Below, in pieces: positions 39,206 through 50,075 of a stretch of 64,000 nt of DNA (its first letter is position 1; the number at the start of each line of letters is the position of its first letter). The DNA lies in the NCBI GenBank assembly GCA_030765055.1, contig CM060950.1, positions 464,640,236-464,704,235 on the forward strand, read 5' to 3'. The notes under the pieces were generated by a model. The model ran no database searches. It saw only the letters and a program-made list of their open reading frames with translations, and was not told where the DNA came from. Both the position numbers and the translations under genes were made by a program. This DNA comes from Mantis religiosa. Its lineage: Eukaryota; Arthropoda; Insecta; Mantodea; Mantidae.

Positions 39206-39932
39206 TACGAGGGCCGTTCAGAAAGTAACCTCCGATTGATTGCAAAAAAATTCACGAAGTTAAATAAAAATATTTTCAATTATACATCTTACAAGTATAT
39301 CTTTGCACTATTTTTCTACATAGTCTCCATAACGATTGAGGCACTTATCGTATCTGTTCACAAGCTTTGAAATTCCTTCTGCATAAAAATCACCCGCTTG
39401 TGCCTGGAGCCAGCCTGTGACCGCATCTTTGAGCTCTTCGTCGTCATCTTAGAAATCTGTGGAAAATCAGTAGACATCTCCGACATTGTGAAAAATCGTC
39501 GGTTTTCACGAACTTTTGCATCAACTGTCTGAACGAGTTCGTCCGTCACCAATGATGGTCTACCACTCCTCTCTTCATAATGAACGTTTTCTCGACCACT
39601 TTTAAATAAACGTACCCATTCACGGACCACTCCTTCACTCATAACTCTTGGTCCGTACACGGCACAAAGCTCATGATGAATAGCTGCTGCAGAATATCCT
39701 ATGGCTGTAAAAAACGTTATAACAGCACGCGCTTCACATTTGGCGGGGTTTTCTATTGCAGCACACATTTCAAACGGCCACAAACACTAAACTAGCGCTG
39801 ATACGACGTTCACTTGACCACGGCTTGATGCCGACTGACCTGCTGAGTGCGTGAATGCACAGATGGCGTCGCTACTCCCCCCACTACCCGCACTGTGACC
39901 GATCGGAGGTTACTTTCTGAACGGCCCTGGTA
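39206..39932 (-). mobile_element. Mariner family 2, internally deleted (727 bp)
   Basis: TIRs of about 28 bp: cgagggccgttcagaaagta at the left; the right end read inward is ccagggccgttcagaaagta, with TA on both sides. Distinct from family 1 and related to the element at 1461-2143. Confidence 0.9.
39300..39783 (-). pseudogene. Mariner transposase: N-terminus fused to extreme C-terminus
   Basis: The N-terminal 120 residues show the mariner DNA-binding region: EARAVITFFTAIGYSAAAIH, VMSEGVVREWVRLFKSGREN, then EERSGRPSLVTDELVQTVDA. At about residue 110 (TMSEMSTDF) the sequence jumps to the end of the protein (DDDEELKDAVTGWLQAQAGD, then YAEGISKLVNRYDKCLN). The whole catalytic core, with all three Asp residues, is missing. 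A C-terminal frame change follows the junction. It retains a DNA-binding domain only. Confidence 0.85.
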
Positions 39933-39980
39933 TTTACTGCTTTGTTAAATCAACTGAAATTCACCACCTGTAGCTGCCAT

Positions 39981-40281
39981 GCCCGCCTTGGTAGCGTAGA
40001 TGGTAGCATGTCTGCCTCACGTAAAGAGGTCCCGAGTTCGAATCTCGGGGCCCAAATGACCTTGCTGTCGACGGGCCCTAAAACACCACACACTCACTCA
40101 CTCGAATCTCGGTCAGTTACCTGGAGTGAGTTACCTGGATAAGGTGTTTTCCGGGGTTTTCCCTTATCCTGAAAGACAAGTGTCGGGTAGCTCTAAGCTC
40201 CATGGACCCCGGACGCATTGAGCATCATTTCACCCAATTCATTCATCGTCCTACATGGCTAAATGCTGGAGGACGTAAATT

Positions 40282-40285
<4 letters not shown>
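39981..40285 (+). repeat. SINE-A copy with a 53-bp insertion in its B box region
   Basis: The head begins gcccgccttggtagcg. tcgaatctcgg occurs at 40038-40048 and again at 40102-40112, around a 53-bp insert (gacgggccctaaaacacc). Body and tail then follow normally to gacgtaaatt. Confidence 0.8.

Positions 40286-40354
<69 letters not shown>
40286..40354. repeat. (GA)n microsatellite
   Basis: About 68 bp of GA directly at the end of the SINE-A tail. Confidence 0.97.
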
Positions 40355-40357
<3 letters not shown>

Positions 40358-40540
40358 ACACTGCTTAACTTTATCCAAACTTGTAAAATTAGCAGAAATC
40401 CTTGTAAAAAGCTTCCAGCATTTAAAAACAGTAATAGAGTTTCCTTACTCCTTTTTGTTTAATTCTTTAGTTCGTTGCTTTTTTTTTAAGCATTTACTGC
40501 TTTGTTAAATCAACTGAAACTCATCACCTGTAGCTGCCAT
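40355..40540. repeat. Third copy of the 38.64-38.76 kb sequence
   Basis: It matches attacactgcttaacttta and gcatttaaaaa-agtaatagag at 38636-38755 and 32306-32420. The end (tttactgctttgttaaatca to agctgccat) also matches 39932-39980. Confidence 0.7.
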
Positions 40541-41289
40541 AGAATATAGGAAAATGTTTTAGGATAAATCGGCTCACGATTGTAATAAACAAAGCTCTAA
40601 CGTGCAATCTTTGCTTATACATTGTTATTAACAACCAGAATATCCAAAGTGCTTCTGTAATTTGCAAGTAAATATCCCTCGCAAATTTATGCACACTGAT
40701 ACAATTTAACCCTTTTGAAATTATAATGATGTTTTACTAAACTTTCCGTAGATATTATGCTAATAATACGCATTTAGTTCTTGTACGTAATAGAAGTACT
40801 AATACCATAACAGCAAAGGTAATATATCTCTCTTCAATTAAGTTATAAAGGGTTGTAGCATTATGTATTATTATAGGATACGTTAGTTATTTAAAATTTA
40901 TTTGGAAAGATCAATGACTATTTCGTACAGTGAATTCAGGTTAAGGTTTTGTTCTTCTAAACGTTATTTTAAACAATGGCAACCCTGGGTATTCTCAGCT
41001 GTAAACACGTGCCTAACATTCTTCACCCTTCCAACCCGGTGGCTGAAGATGAAAGTGAGCTGATGAATTTTGAATTTATTTATTATTTAGTAGCATAATT
41101 GCATTATTTATTAATAAAGTTAATTTTGAAATGTTATATGAACCATATATTCACTATTTGTCTGTGACAGTTATTAATTTATTATGAAAGAAATTGTTAA
41201 TTTTTGTTAGGTCATTTTTTTTCATTTCATGTGCATTTTTATATATTTTAAGGGCACTTTATAGCTCATTTTTAGAGAATGTTTAGGTC
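40541..41289. other. AT-rich spacer
   Basis: Nothing recognised. Confidence 0.4.
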
Positions 41290-41299
41290 AACAACTTCC

Positions 41300-41545
41300 C
41301 GCCCGCCTCGGTAGCGTGGTCGGAGAGTGTCTACCTCACGTTCAAGAGGTCCCGAGCTCGAATCTCGGTCAGGGTGAGTTACCTGGATAAGTTTTTTTTT
41401 TTTTGCGGAATTTTCCCTTATCCTTAAAGACGAATGTCGGGTAGCTCTAAGCTCTATGGACCCTGGACACATTTGAGCATCATTTCATCCATCTTATTCA
41501 TCGTCCGATATGTCTTAACGTTGGAGGACGTAACATTAAAAAAAT
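41300..41545 (+). repeat. SINE-A copy with 10-bp target-site duplication
   Basis: aacaacttcc flanks it at 41290-41299 and 41546-41555. Complete head, body and tail with a short A-rich end. The best-preserved whole unit for defining the family (246 bp). Confidence 0.92.
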
Positions 41546-41555
41546 AACAACTTCC

Positions 41556-41859
41556 GGGCCCTTGAAAAGATGCCATTAGATCTATCATCTACATTAACTA
41601 TGTGCTATGTTCCTCTCACGAGAAGGAATCTGCTTAACATCAACAGTTCTAGCATTTTCTGAGAAATATTACGGCTAGCGTTTCAATATAACTTTAGAAA
41701 ACACGCTCGTGTGATGACAATCCTGTGATACTAACAGTGGACATTAGAGGGACGCTGGGATCATTCTGTCTAACCATTTTTTTTATTTTTGGGATGTTTA
41801 TTTATTTTATAGGTGTTGATAGGGTACTTAGTTTATTTGATTAGCGGCTTTATATCAGC
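41556..41859. other. Spacer
   Basis: Nothing recognised. Confidence 0.4.
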
Positions 41860-43640
41860 CTGTCGGGGTTCCGCTAAGAGCACCCCCGTTGGTCTAGGTG
41901 CTGTTGCGGTGCGAGCTGCCCATAGCAGCTGCGGGTGGAGGAATGCAGGCCAGGTGACGGCCATGACCCGAAGGCCCTGACCGTGGCGCGTGGATAGTAG
42001 GGGCTTTGGCTGCTACTTGAGCCGGGGGGTTCGTTTGTCAGTCATGGCGCTATTAATTGTCATGTCTAGGGGGCGGTTTCCAGGCTCTTGTAAGGTAGGA
42101 TTCAAGTCCGTGGTGTAGTCTTTGTGCGCTGTCAGTTGAGGTTGGAGTCGGCGGTTGCAGTACTGTCAGTCGTATGGAGAGTTCAGTCTGGGTGGAGATG
42201 ATCTTGTCGAGGAGTGAGGTCATGTGGGTGAGTTGGGGGAGCTGTGCAAGTTTGGCGTCCAAATTGTCGTGAGGTCGTTCGTTAAGTTGAACTTCGATGC
42301 GTTGCAACTTACGTTGGAGTGAGGCTAGGATGGCTTGTTGCTCGTTGGCATGTTGTTCCGTCTGTTGTAGTTGGGTGGTTATGCTGTCTGCTGTCTGTTG
42401 AAGCTGTGTAACTGTGGGGGAGAGTCGGTCCGGTGTGGTAGTTCTGTTCGTCAGGAGTCCATGGATGGAAGTCAGTCGGTCTTGTACGTCAATGAGGGCG
42501 GCGTGGTGGGCGTCTTGTCGTTGGGCTGCAGCGGTGACGGCTTCCTCCAGGTCGCCCAGGCGTATGTTGAGGTTAAGGACCTCTGAATGGAGGTCCTGAA
42601 CCTCTTCCGCTGGAGGCCGATGGTTTGCGGCGTGGAGCGTGGTTGACAGAAGCTTCTTGAGGGTGTGAAGTAAACTGGTGACACCCTGCAGGTCCTCTCG
42701 GAGGCAACCAATGGCTTGCTGCCATCCCGTAGGTTCGCTGGCGGCTGCCCTCCGGGGTGCTGTGTCCTGTGAGTCCCCGCGTGGATAGGCAGGGCACTGC
42801 GCCTGTCCTGTGAAATCCCCGTAGGGGAAGGGATCCGTCCCCTTCAGCTGCCAAAGTGCGGGCGCTGCGGACCCCTAGCACTCGTACCTCTGACGTTACT
42901 AGAGGAACCTCGGGCCGAACAGCCGAGCCCCTCCTTCGGGAGCTGTTCGGATTGGGATGGACTCGAGGGGGCAGTGTGTTCCCGATACCCGTGGGAATCG
43001 GGTACGTCTTCGGACGGGGTTGAGGGAAGCCATTAAGTTCCCGGGTACTAGCCTGCTTAGCTAGTAGAAGGTGTGCTAGATCACCAGGCGGCCCCACCGA
43101 GGTTTTTCGGTAGTCTTCACCTTGAGTGTTGACGCGCGTAAGTGGCGTATCCACTTCCATCCCGTCTTGAGTCCATAGGACCAGTTGGGGGGGCTTGTTA
43201 GTCTCTAGGTCTTGCCCTATGGAAAGCACCACGGAGGACGCCGAGCGCCCTTTGGGACAGCTCGGATACTCCCTGGTTGAAGGAGGCCCGGGTCCAGTTC
43301 CTACGGGTTCAGGACTAATGGGAGTAGAACCTCTGGGCTAAACTGTCCTGTGAAATGGCCGAGGCCATTGCACGTAGCGCAGTACCTGCGGCGGCGGCGG
43401 CGGCGGTGATCGTGGTCTCTGCAGGATGCTGTCGTAGAAGGGGATCCGCAGTAGTGGCACCGTGGAGGCGCGGTGCACATGTTTAACCATAGCCCGCTCA
43501 CATCTCTTAAAGCCTCGGCACTCAGTCGGATTCCTACGCATTTAAGCGACCGAGCGGTGTTTGCCTTTTTTGCCGCTTGGAGCTCTCAAAGCTGACCCCT
43601 AAAGTATCCCCTTATAGCCGTCAGTGGCCTTGCCGACATT
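41860..43640 (-). pseudogene. GC-rich retroelement fragment with gag-like ORF
   Basis: On the minus strand one frame from about 42800 to the stop at 42053 encodes a long amphipathic, Gln/Leu-rich protein (CLREDLQGVTSLLHTLKKLL, DLHSEVLNLNIRLGDLEEAV, ILASLQRKLQRIEVQL), which is a strong coiled coil. Upstream pieces (43230-43540) contain zinc-knuckle-like Cys patterns (PPRCHYCGSPSTTASC, RYCATCNGLGHFTGQ), with frame changes between them and a last knuckle Cys replaced. Knuckles plus a coiled coil suggest a gag or ORF1 nucleic-acid-binding protein. No polymerase follows. GC content is far above the surroundings. About 500 bp of its middle recur at 59793-60300, and a 5' scrap recurs at 45934-45985. 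The clade is not determinable. Confidence 0.55.
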
Positions 43641-43899
43641 TAATTTTGTGGTGACAGTTGAACAAATTTTAGGGTCTCAATTAGTATTGCAGTGAATTTT
43701 ACATGAAGTGCTGTTGACACCAATCTAAAGCAAGTGAACAAGAGAACTGGGCATAAATAAGAGACAATAAGAAAACTGGGTATACATAAGAGATAATATA
43801 AGTAATCATAAGTATGAGCACAACATGTCATTGTTTATTATTATTACTTTTACTGTTGTGCCGTAAATGGTGGCCGTTCATTATCTTAGAAGGTAGATT

Positions 43900-44020
43900 T
43901 ACCATGACAGCTTTATAGTACAAAAATCTACAATAGACAGCACTATATTTCAAAGCTCTCCGTTTATCCAAAGTCCAGGTCTCCGAACCATACGTAGCAA
44001 TGCTCCAAATGTAAGAATTA
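43900..44020 (-). pseudogene. Short LINE reverse transcriptase fragment
   Basis: The minus strand reads ATYGSETWTLDKRRALKYSA. YGSETWTL is the conserved C-terminal reverse transcriptase motif of many LINEs. No more of the gene is visible. Confidence 0.5.
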
Positions 44021-44105
44021 CGTTATATTATATTATTTTTATTATTATTTTATCATCATTATAACAGCATAGCAGCAATTATGAGCTCAATACTTTATTA
44101 TTCAG

Positions 44106-44743
44106 ATGGTGCATTGTTGCGTACCCTTCTGTAAAAGTAAGAAAGGAAAATCAAAAGGTATCAGTTTCCATAAATTTCCAGTAGAAGAACTACGTAAACA
44201 ATGGCTAAAAGCTATATCGCGCTCTAATTTCGTGGTAAATTGTAAATCTAATTCAACAGTCGTGTGCAGTTTGCATTTTACTGAGGACGACTATAAGCCA
44301 GGCTGTAAAATTAAACTGCTGAAAACAGGAAGTATTCCAAGCATTTTTCCGAACTCTCCAGATTATAAATTAGTGAAACAAGCAACACCAAGGCGACAAA
44401 TTTCAAAAATACGCTTACACACAGACGCAGTTCTAGCAGAGAAAGCGTTAACAGTGCTGCTGATATTAATGCGCTGGATCATGTCACAGATGCACGTATT
44501 TATAACTGCGCTGCAATTCAGATTGAGGAAGACATAATTTACAAATTAAAGAGATTGGAAAGGGAGAATAACACCTTGAGATGTAAATTATGGGGAGCAA
44601 ATAAAAGGCACAAAGAATTTGTAAACAAGCAGCAAGCAAATGAAGAAAGATTACGTTATTATGAAAGCAATAATTTTCATAAATCAATTCAGTTATTGAT
44701 AAAAGACAGCATTGTACACCAACACAGCTTCCAGTCACAATAA
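44106..44743 (+). pseudogene. THAP-domain protein of P-element type, one frameshift
   Basis: An N-terminal THAP zinc finger (residues 1-85). The C2CH ligands are the early Cys pair in MVHCCVPFC and the VCSLH block; ISFHKFPVEELRKQW, FTEDDYKPG and SIPSIFP are the conserved landmarks. THAP fingers bind DNA in P-element transposases and in domesticated relatives. At about 44440 the frame shifts by one base step, and the second frame continues ADINALDHVTDARIYNCAAI and then a coiled coil (EEDIIYKLKRLERENNTLRC) to a stop at 44743. A THAP finger followed by a coiled coil is the P-type order. The catalytic RNase H-like domain is missing here; a possible C-terminal piece lies at 45443-45784. It could be a decayed host THAP gene, but the repeat context favours a transposon. 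Confidence 0.75.
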
Positions 44744-44849
44744 TCGCAATATTGGTCGAATTGAACATTAAAGGTAATGTGAATTTCCGTCTTATAAGAC
44801 CTACTAACGTATATTGTTAAAGTGCTTTTAACTGTTTACTTACTTAGTT

Positions 44850-44872
44850 TTTTTTTTTTTTTTTTTTTTTTC
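44850..44872. repeat. Poly-T run
   Basis: About 22 T, no other context. Confidence 0.9.
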
Positions 44873-44990
44873 CTTTTATTCCTAGACAGCCTCGTTTCAT
44901 GCAACAGTCCACTTATCACTGGCATATATAGGAGGTTTTATAGTTAAAAAAAAGCGGCCGAATTCTCTTGTGCCATCTGTCATACTAGAG

Positions 44991-45585
44991 AGTTATAGAG
45001 AAATTTATAACAACTGCTGTGCCGTCCAGTCACTCTAACCCTTGAGCTACTATGGGCAACGTGCCGAGATGACATTAAATTCTCCAACGGACTCGTATTT
45101 TTTTCGGTAAACCACTAGGAGTTCTCATAAACACATGCGACAACTGCCTTAATGGCGACTTCCTACATGTAAGTACTTTAAGGCCCGGGCTTTATAGTTC
45201 GGACCACTATTAGGTCAATTAATGGAAATTAATTGTTCTTCCACACTGGCCGTGTGTAGGCTAAAGTATGGAAACGTGGAGTCAGACTGAACCACAGATC
45301 GTCTGGTTGCCGTCCAGTCGCTCTAAACCTTGAGCTACTGTGGCCAACGTGCCAACGTGACCAACACCTCAACTGACTCGTGTTTTTCCCAGTAAACCAC
45401 TAGGAGTTCTCATAAGCACATGAGACAACTACCTTAATGGCGACTAAAGTCTCTACCGCCAAGTGTACAGCATTCCTTGTACATCTAATATGCAAAAGGA
45501 ACGAAAACTCCACGTTCTATTACCCATCTCCAGAGTTTGTTTCTCTTTTGGCAGTTATAGAGAAATTTATAACAACTGCTGTGCC
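44991..45585. other. 33-bp exact direct repeat flanking a SINE-B insertion
   Basis: agttatagagaaatttataa plus caactgctgtgcc occurs at 44991-45023 and 45553-45585. The left copy is fused at gcc to the interior of SINE-B; the right copy lies inside coding sequence. Confidence 0.9.
45021..45447 (-). repeat. SINE-B, about 1.4 tandem units
   Basis: Two tRNA-like heads in tandem (ccgtccagtc-ctctaa-cttgagctac at 45022 and 45312), with the 318-bp spacing broken by a deletion of the block before the second B box. Confidence 0.85.
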
Positions 45586-45784
45586 TAAGCTACCTAAAGT
45601 ATGTGTGAGAAAAAGCCTAGAGGAATACATAATGCCAGCAATGCAACATTGTCCTTTACTTGTGTTTGCAGAGAACTGAAAGCATTCAGAACTGCTAAGT
45701 GAACTGATATACAAACATTATATTCCTGTGATATTAAGGTGCATTGCTTCTGCGACAACGGAAGTGTTTGAAAAAAGGTAAAGT
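45443..45784 (+). pseudogene. Possible C-terminal part of the same P-like transposase
   Basis: Reads AKCTAFLVHLICKRNENSTF, then YYPSPEFVSLLAVIEKFITT and AVPKLPKVCVRKSLEEYIMP. An in-frame stop follows FAEN, after which the same frame continues KHSELLSELIYKHYIPVILR and stops at 45784 (EKR). I place it with the THAP protein because of orientation, spacing and helical character, not by a firm domain match. The first in-frame Met lies in SINE-B sequence and is not a real start. Confidence 0.4.
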
Positions 45785-46453
45785 CCTAAACTGTAAACCA
45801 CTGCATCGGAAAGTTCTGCGTTTGTAATGTCAACACATTGCAGCTGTACGCTGGAAGAGGTTTGCAGAGGGGTCATCAGCCAGCGCCATACGGTGGGTAG
45901 TGGAGAAATCTGTAACTTTTAGTCATAACACTTAAGCTGGCGAGTGCCGAGGCTTAAAGGAATGTGAGCGGGCTATGGTCTAACTAAGCAGTTACAAGTA
46001 GTCTGTAGCCTAAATTACCACCTCTCCTCCCGTAAAGTGGTAACCACATTAGATCTAAGCTCGAAGTGACCATATATAGCCTATAAAGATACTGAATGTG
46101 CCTCATTGTCTCAGATAAAAGCAGCAGTTGCAACAAACTTGCGTTTTGTATGTTAAAAAGTGATGTAAAGTGGTTCGTACTTGTTGCTTGCCACCTTCTC
46201 GGCAAAGTAAACACAATTTTTACTAAGCAGAGCAGCGACTGTCAACTATTGCAACAGATGACAGTCGTCCGGATGATTTATTAGCGCCATCCCCACGGAC
46301 ACGTCTGACAAAGTATTCCGGTTCCTCTATCTGACTGCTAGAGCGAGTAAACACATCCTCTTACGTTTCTTTCCCTACAATTAAATGTAACTGACATGTG
46401 AGTTAAATGCCTTTTTAACTCAACTACAGGTGTCTTTGTAACAAACACTTAGG
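45785..46453. other. Mostly unassigned; gag 5' scrap at 45934-45985
   Basis: gagtgccgaggct-taaagg and gtgagcgggctatggt match the 5' region of the 41.9-43.6 kb retroelement (43480-43520, opposite strand). The rest is not recognised. Confidence 0.5.
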
Positions 46454-46643
46454 GGAAAGTTGCCTGATATAGGGTACATTTGTTTCTTTTGGTTGTATGA
46501 CGAAGAGTAACACAGGTTAGTGTCTATAAATGATATAATTGTATACTCCAACTATTTACCTCTCTTATAGAATGTAATACTTGAGCTTAAATGCACTGTT
46601 ATGCAAATAAAATGCAATTCTCTAAAATACGAAAAAGTGATTC
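46454..46643. repeat. Unclassified repeat X, copy 1
   Basis: Shares aacacaggttagtgtctata, tttacctctcttata and aataaaatg-aattctctaaa with 61760-61952. The leading end resembles tatggggta-type motifs at 61775 and 63935. A family-1 mariner has inserted at its right edge. Confidence 0.7.
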
Positions 46644-47033
46644 TACGAGGGCTGTTCAACGTACCTTTACTCATCCTCATAATTTTGATGGCACTTCTCA
46701 AAATAGTCTCCCCTGAATGCGATGCACTTGTCACAGCGTTTCTGCCAGTCTTCAAAGACATGCTGGAAACCATTTTTTAAATATCCTTCAAAATCGCCTC
46801 CGCAGCCTTCACCACTGCTTCTGATGATGGATAATGCCTCCCACGAAGGCGTTTCTTCAAGTTAGGCAATAGAAAAAAGTCACACGAGGCTAAATCCGGA
46901 CTATAGGGAGGGTGAGGGATGCACTTCACGTTGATTTTTGTAAGATATTCAGCAACAACATTGGCAATATGCGGCCGCACATTATCGTGGTGCAGCATCC
47001 AGCCTGCTTCAAGGAATTGTGGTCTTTTGACGG
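46644..47033 (-). mobile_element. Mariner family 1, truncated: C-terminal end only
   Basis: The left TIR keeps cgagggctgttcaac but lacks the aataaagaatgatca part. The minus strand encodes HDNVRPH, YSPDLASCDFFLLPN (third Asp kept) and RGRHYPSSEAVVKAAEAILK, with a stop and frame change near 46775. Homology stops abruptly at about 47033, so the other end was lost. Confidence 0.85.
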
Positions 47034-47717
47034 TACCTGGACACTTTTGACAACATTACGCTCCGAGGGAGTTGTCTGAATCCCGAATAGCGTTGCACAA
47101 ACCTTATGTAGCGGTTTAAACTATATTTATTTATATGTCGCACCAATTTTAATGCCGGTACGAAGGTAGCATTCAGCCATGAAGACGCGGTGCTCTGTGT
47201 TCATATCCAGGGGAAGCTGGCTGTATTAGTTATCGGTGCAGCCACACTCACAGCGCTGTAATTTGCTTACTGTTCCGCAAAAATGATCGCTTCTTCCCCG
47301 TAGAGGGCACTATGATTTCAAGATAGACTCATTAGTCAACTATGACGTCATTCTTGCTGAATCCGAGGACGGGAATTAACGCATAAAAATGAACACCGTG
47401 TATATGATGAACATTGTAATTGGGCTTATAAGATTGTTATGTTCATAATAAATAAGTAAATAAATATATAAATAAATAAATAGATAAATCGATAGATAAA
47501 AGAATAATATATATATATATATATAAATAAATAAATCGTTTTTTAAGATTGTAAAAATTCCATTATTACATCGTATTAGAAAAAATATAATGGTTAAATA
47601 AAAAATGTTATATTGCATTCAAATGCCACTCTGCTATAAAGTATTGACGTCAAATCTTATTCTTCAGCTTAGTTTTTGTTGATGGAGATAAGCTTACATT
47701 ATACTCACATTACGCCT
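47034..47717. other. Repeat Y (47255-47405) and AT-rich simple repeats
   Basis: 47255-47405 matches 54481-54640 (gcgctgtaatttgc, tatgacgtcattcttgct, aaaatgaacaccgt), an unclassified repeat. 47447-47530 holds (AAAT)n and (AT)n tracts. The minus open frame across them is a composition artefact. Confidence 0.65.
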
Positions 47718-48271
47718 GCCTCTGTGTCGTATGTGTGTCTGCCCCACATTCAAGAGGTATCGAGTTCGTATCTCGTTATTTGAATAATCCCGGAATATTA
47801 ATTATAAAACGTTTTCAAATTATTAGTGTAATTGAACAATGCAACTTCGGCAGAGCATCACACGAGTATTAATTTGTAATTATCGAACAATTATAATTAT
47901 TATTATTACTCTCGCGGATACAAATTGGACCTTTCATGTTGTATATAAGGAGCGGTTGGCCGAGAACTAAGCGGGGAGGTCCGATGCTACAGGGTTCCAC
48001 TTTACGGTGCATTTGTACCGCTCTATAACGCAAAGACTGCTGCTGGTATACATAACTTGGCGCGAAATGCGACTCTAGGCCACGGAGTACAAAGTGGCAC
48101 TAACCCATGTAGCGACTATGACTTCCCTTTTGAAATATTTTATAAATATTTATTATTTATCATGTATCAGTATTCCTTTACTTTCGGTGCAAAGTCGAAA
48201 CAATACCCAAATACATTTGTATATGTTACCTAAAGTATATGCTACTTTTACTGCTATTAATATAGATCTTT
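47718..48271. other. SINE-A head relic (47718-47780), then unassigned
   Basis: gcctgcctctgtgtcg through tcgagttcgtatctcg is a decayed SINE-A head with no tail. Nothing recognised downstream. Confidence 0.5.
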
Positions 48272-50075
48272 GCCAACCTCTGTAACGTAGGGATAGCGTA
48301 CCTTCCTTAGGCTCAATAGGTCCCCGAGTTGGCATCTAGAGTTATCTGAATGAGCTTATTAAAGGTTTTTTTTTTTACCTTGTACTGAGAGATGAATGTT
48401 TCGCGACTATAAGCCCTATGTACCTAGACTCATTTGAGCATTATTTCATTCATCGTCCGATATGACAAAGTTGAAGGTCTTTCCCATATTTTGAAAGATG
48501 AATGGTAACTCTGAGATCTGTGTACCCTAGACTCATTAGAAAATCATTTTATTCATCGTCTGATATAACAACTTTTGAGGTTTGCCCAAGTCCTGAAAGA
48601 TGAACGTCTGGTAACTCTAAGCTCTATGTACCCTAGACTCATTCCAACAACATTTCATTCATCATCCGTTATGACTTACCGTTGGACGTTTTCCCTTATC
48701 CTGAAAGATGACTGTCTGGTAACTCTAAGCTCTATGTACCCTAGACTCATTCCAACAACATTTCATTCATCATCCGTTATGACTTACCGTTGGACGTTTT
48801 CCCTTATCCTGAAAGATGACTGTCTGGTAACTCTAAGCTCTATGTACGCTGTACTCATTTGAGCATCATTTCATTCATTTTCAGATATATCTTGACCTAG
48901 CAGGTTTTCCTTTATTTTGAAAGATGAATGCCTGGTAACTCTAAGCTCTATGTCCGTAGACTCATTTAGACATAATTTCATTCATCGTCTGATATACAAC
49001 GTTGGAGTTTTGCCTTAACCCGAAAGATGAATGTCTGGTAACTGTAAGCTCTATGTACCCTGGACTCATTTGAACACCATTTCATTCATCGTTCGATATA
49101 ACTTAACATTGGAGGTTTATCCTTATCCTGAAAGATGAACGTCTGGTAACTGTAAGCTCTATGTACCCTGGACTGATTTGAACATACTGTCATTCATCGT
49201 CCGATATACAACGTTGGAGTTTTCCCTTAACCCGAAAGATGAATGCCTGGTAACTGTAAGCTCTATGTACCCTGGACTCATTTGAACATCATTTCATTCA
49301 TCGTTCGATATAACTTAACATTGGAGGTTTATCCTTATCCTGAAAGAGGAACGTCTGGTAACTGTAAGCTCTATGTACCCTGGACTGATTTGAACATACT
49401 GTCATTCATCGTCCGATATACAACGTTGGAGTTTTCCCTTAACCCGAAAGATGAATGACTGGTAACTGTAAGCTCTATGTACCCTGGACTCATTTGAACA
49501 TAATTTCATTCATCGTCCGATATGACTTAACATTGGAGGTTTATTCTTATCCTGAAAGAGGAACGTCTGGTAACTGTAAGCTCTATGTATCCTGGACTCA
49601 TTTGAACATAATTTCATTCATCGTCCGATATGACTTAACATTGGAGGTTTATTCTTATCCTGAAAGATGAACGTCTGGTAACTGTAAGCTCTATGTATCC
49701 TGGACTCATTTGAACATCACTTCATTCATCGTTCGATATAACTTAACATTGGAGGTTTATCCTTATACTGAAAGATGAACGTCTGGTAACTGTAAGCTCT
49801 ATATACCCTGGACTCATTTGAACATACTGTCATTCATCGTCCGATATAACTTAACATTGGAGGTTTATCTTTATCCTGAAAGAGGAACGTCTGGTAACTG
49901 TAAGCTCTATGTATCCTGGACTCATTTGAACATAATTTCATTCATCGTGCCATGTAACAACTTTGGGGGTTTTCCCTTATCCTGAAAGATGAAGTCTGGT
50001 TACTCTGTGCTCTATGTTACCGGGACTCATTTCATCTATTTCATATGATATGACTTGACGTTGGAGGACGTAAAT
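48272..50075 (+). repeat. SINE-A head followed by tail satellite, about 16 monomers
   Basis: A decayed head (gccaacctctgtaacgta, gtccccgagttggcatct) at 48272-48345, a T run, then tail monomers of about 100-110 bp with taactctaagctctatgtac, ggactcatttgaacat, cgtccgatataac and ttggaggttt. A block of 2 monomers (about 212 bp) repeats almost exactly at 49.2-49.5 kb. The last tail ends in gacgtaaatta, the normal SINE end. Confidence 0.87.

Larger units (their letters stand above)
34260..39531. repeat. Right copy of the 5.3 kb duplicated segment
   Basis: It starts inside the (GA)n run and matches the left copy's suffix. Identity looks near 99% over most of 35.6-39.2 kb but is clearly lower inside the mariner (34716-35632). 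Confidence 0.95.

Noticed and set aside
41860..43640. Host gene in a GC-rich island
   Set aside because: Zinc-knuckle and coiled-coil pieces, broken frames and a second partial copy at 59.8 kb show that it is a retroelement remnant.
47376..47618. Hydrophobic small protein candidate rich in Ile/Tyr
   Set aside because: It coincides with AAAT and AT simple repeats; composition alone creates the membrane-like look.
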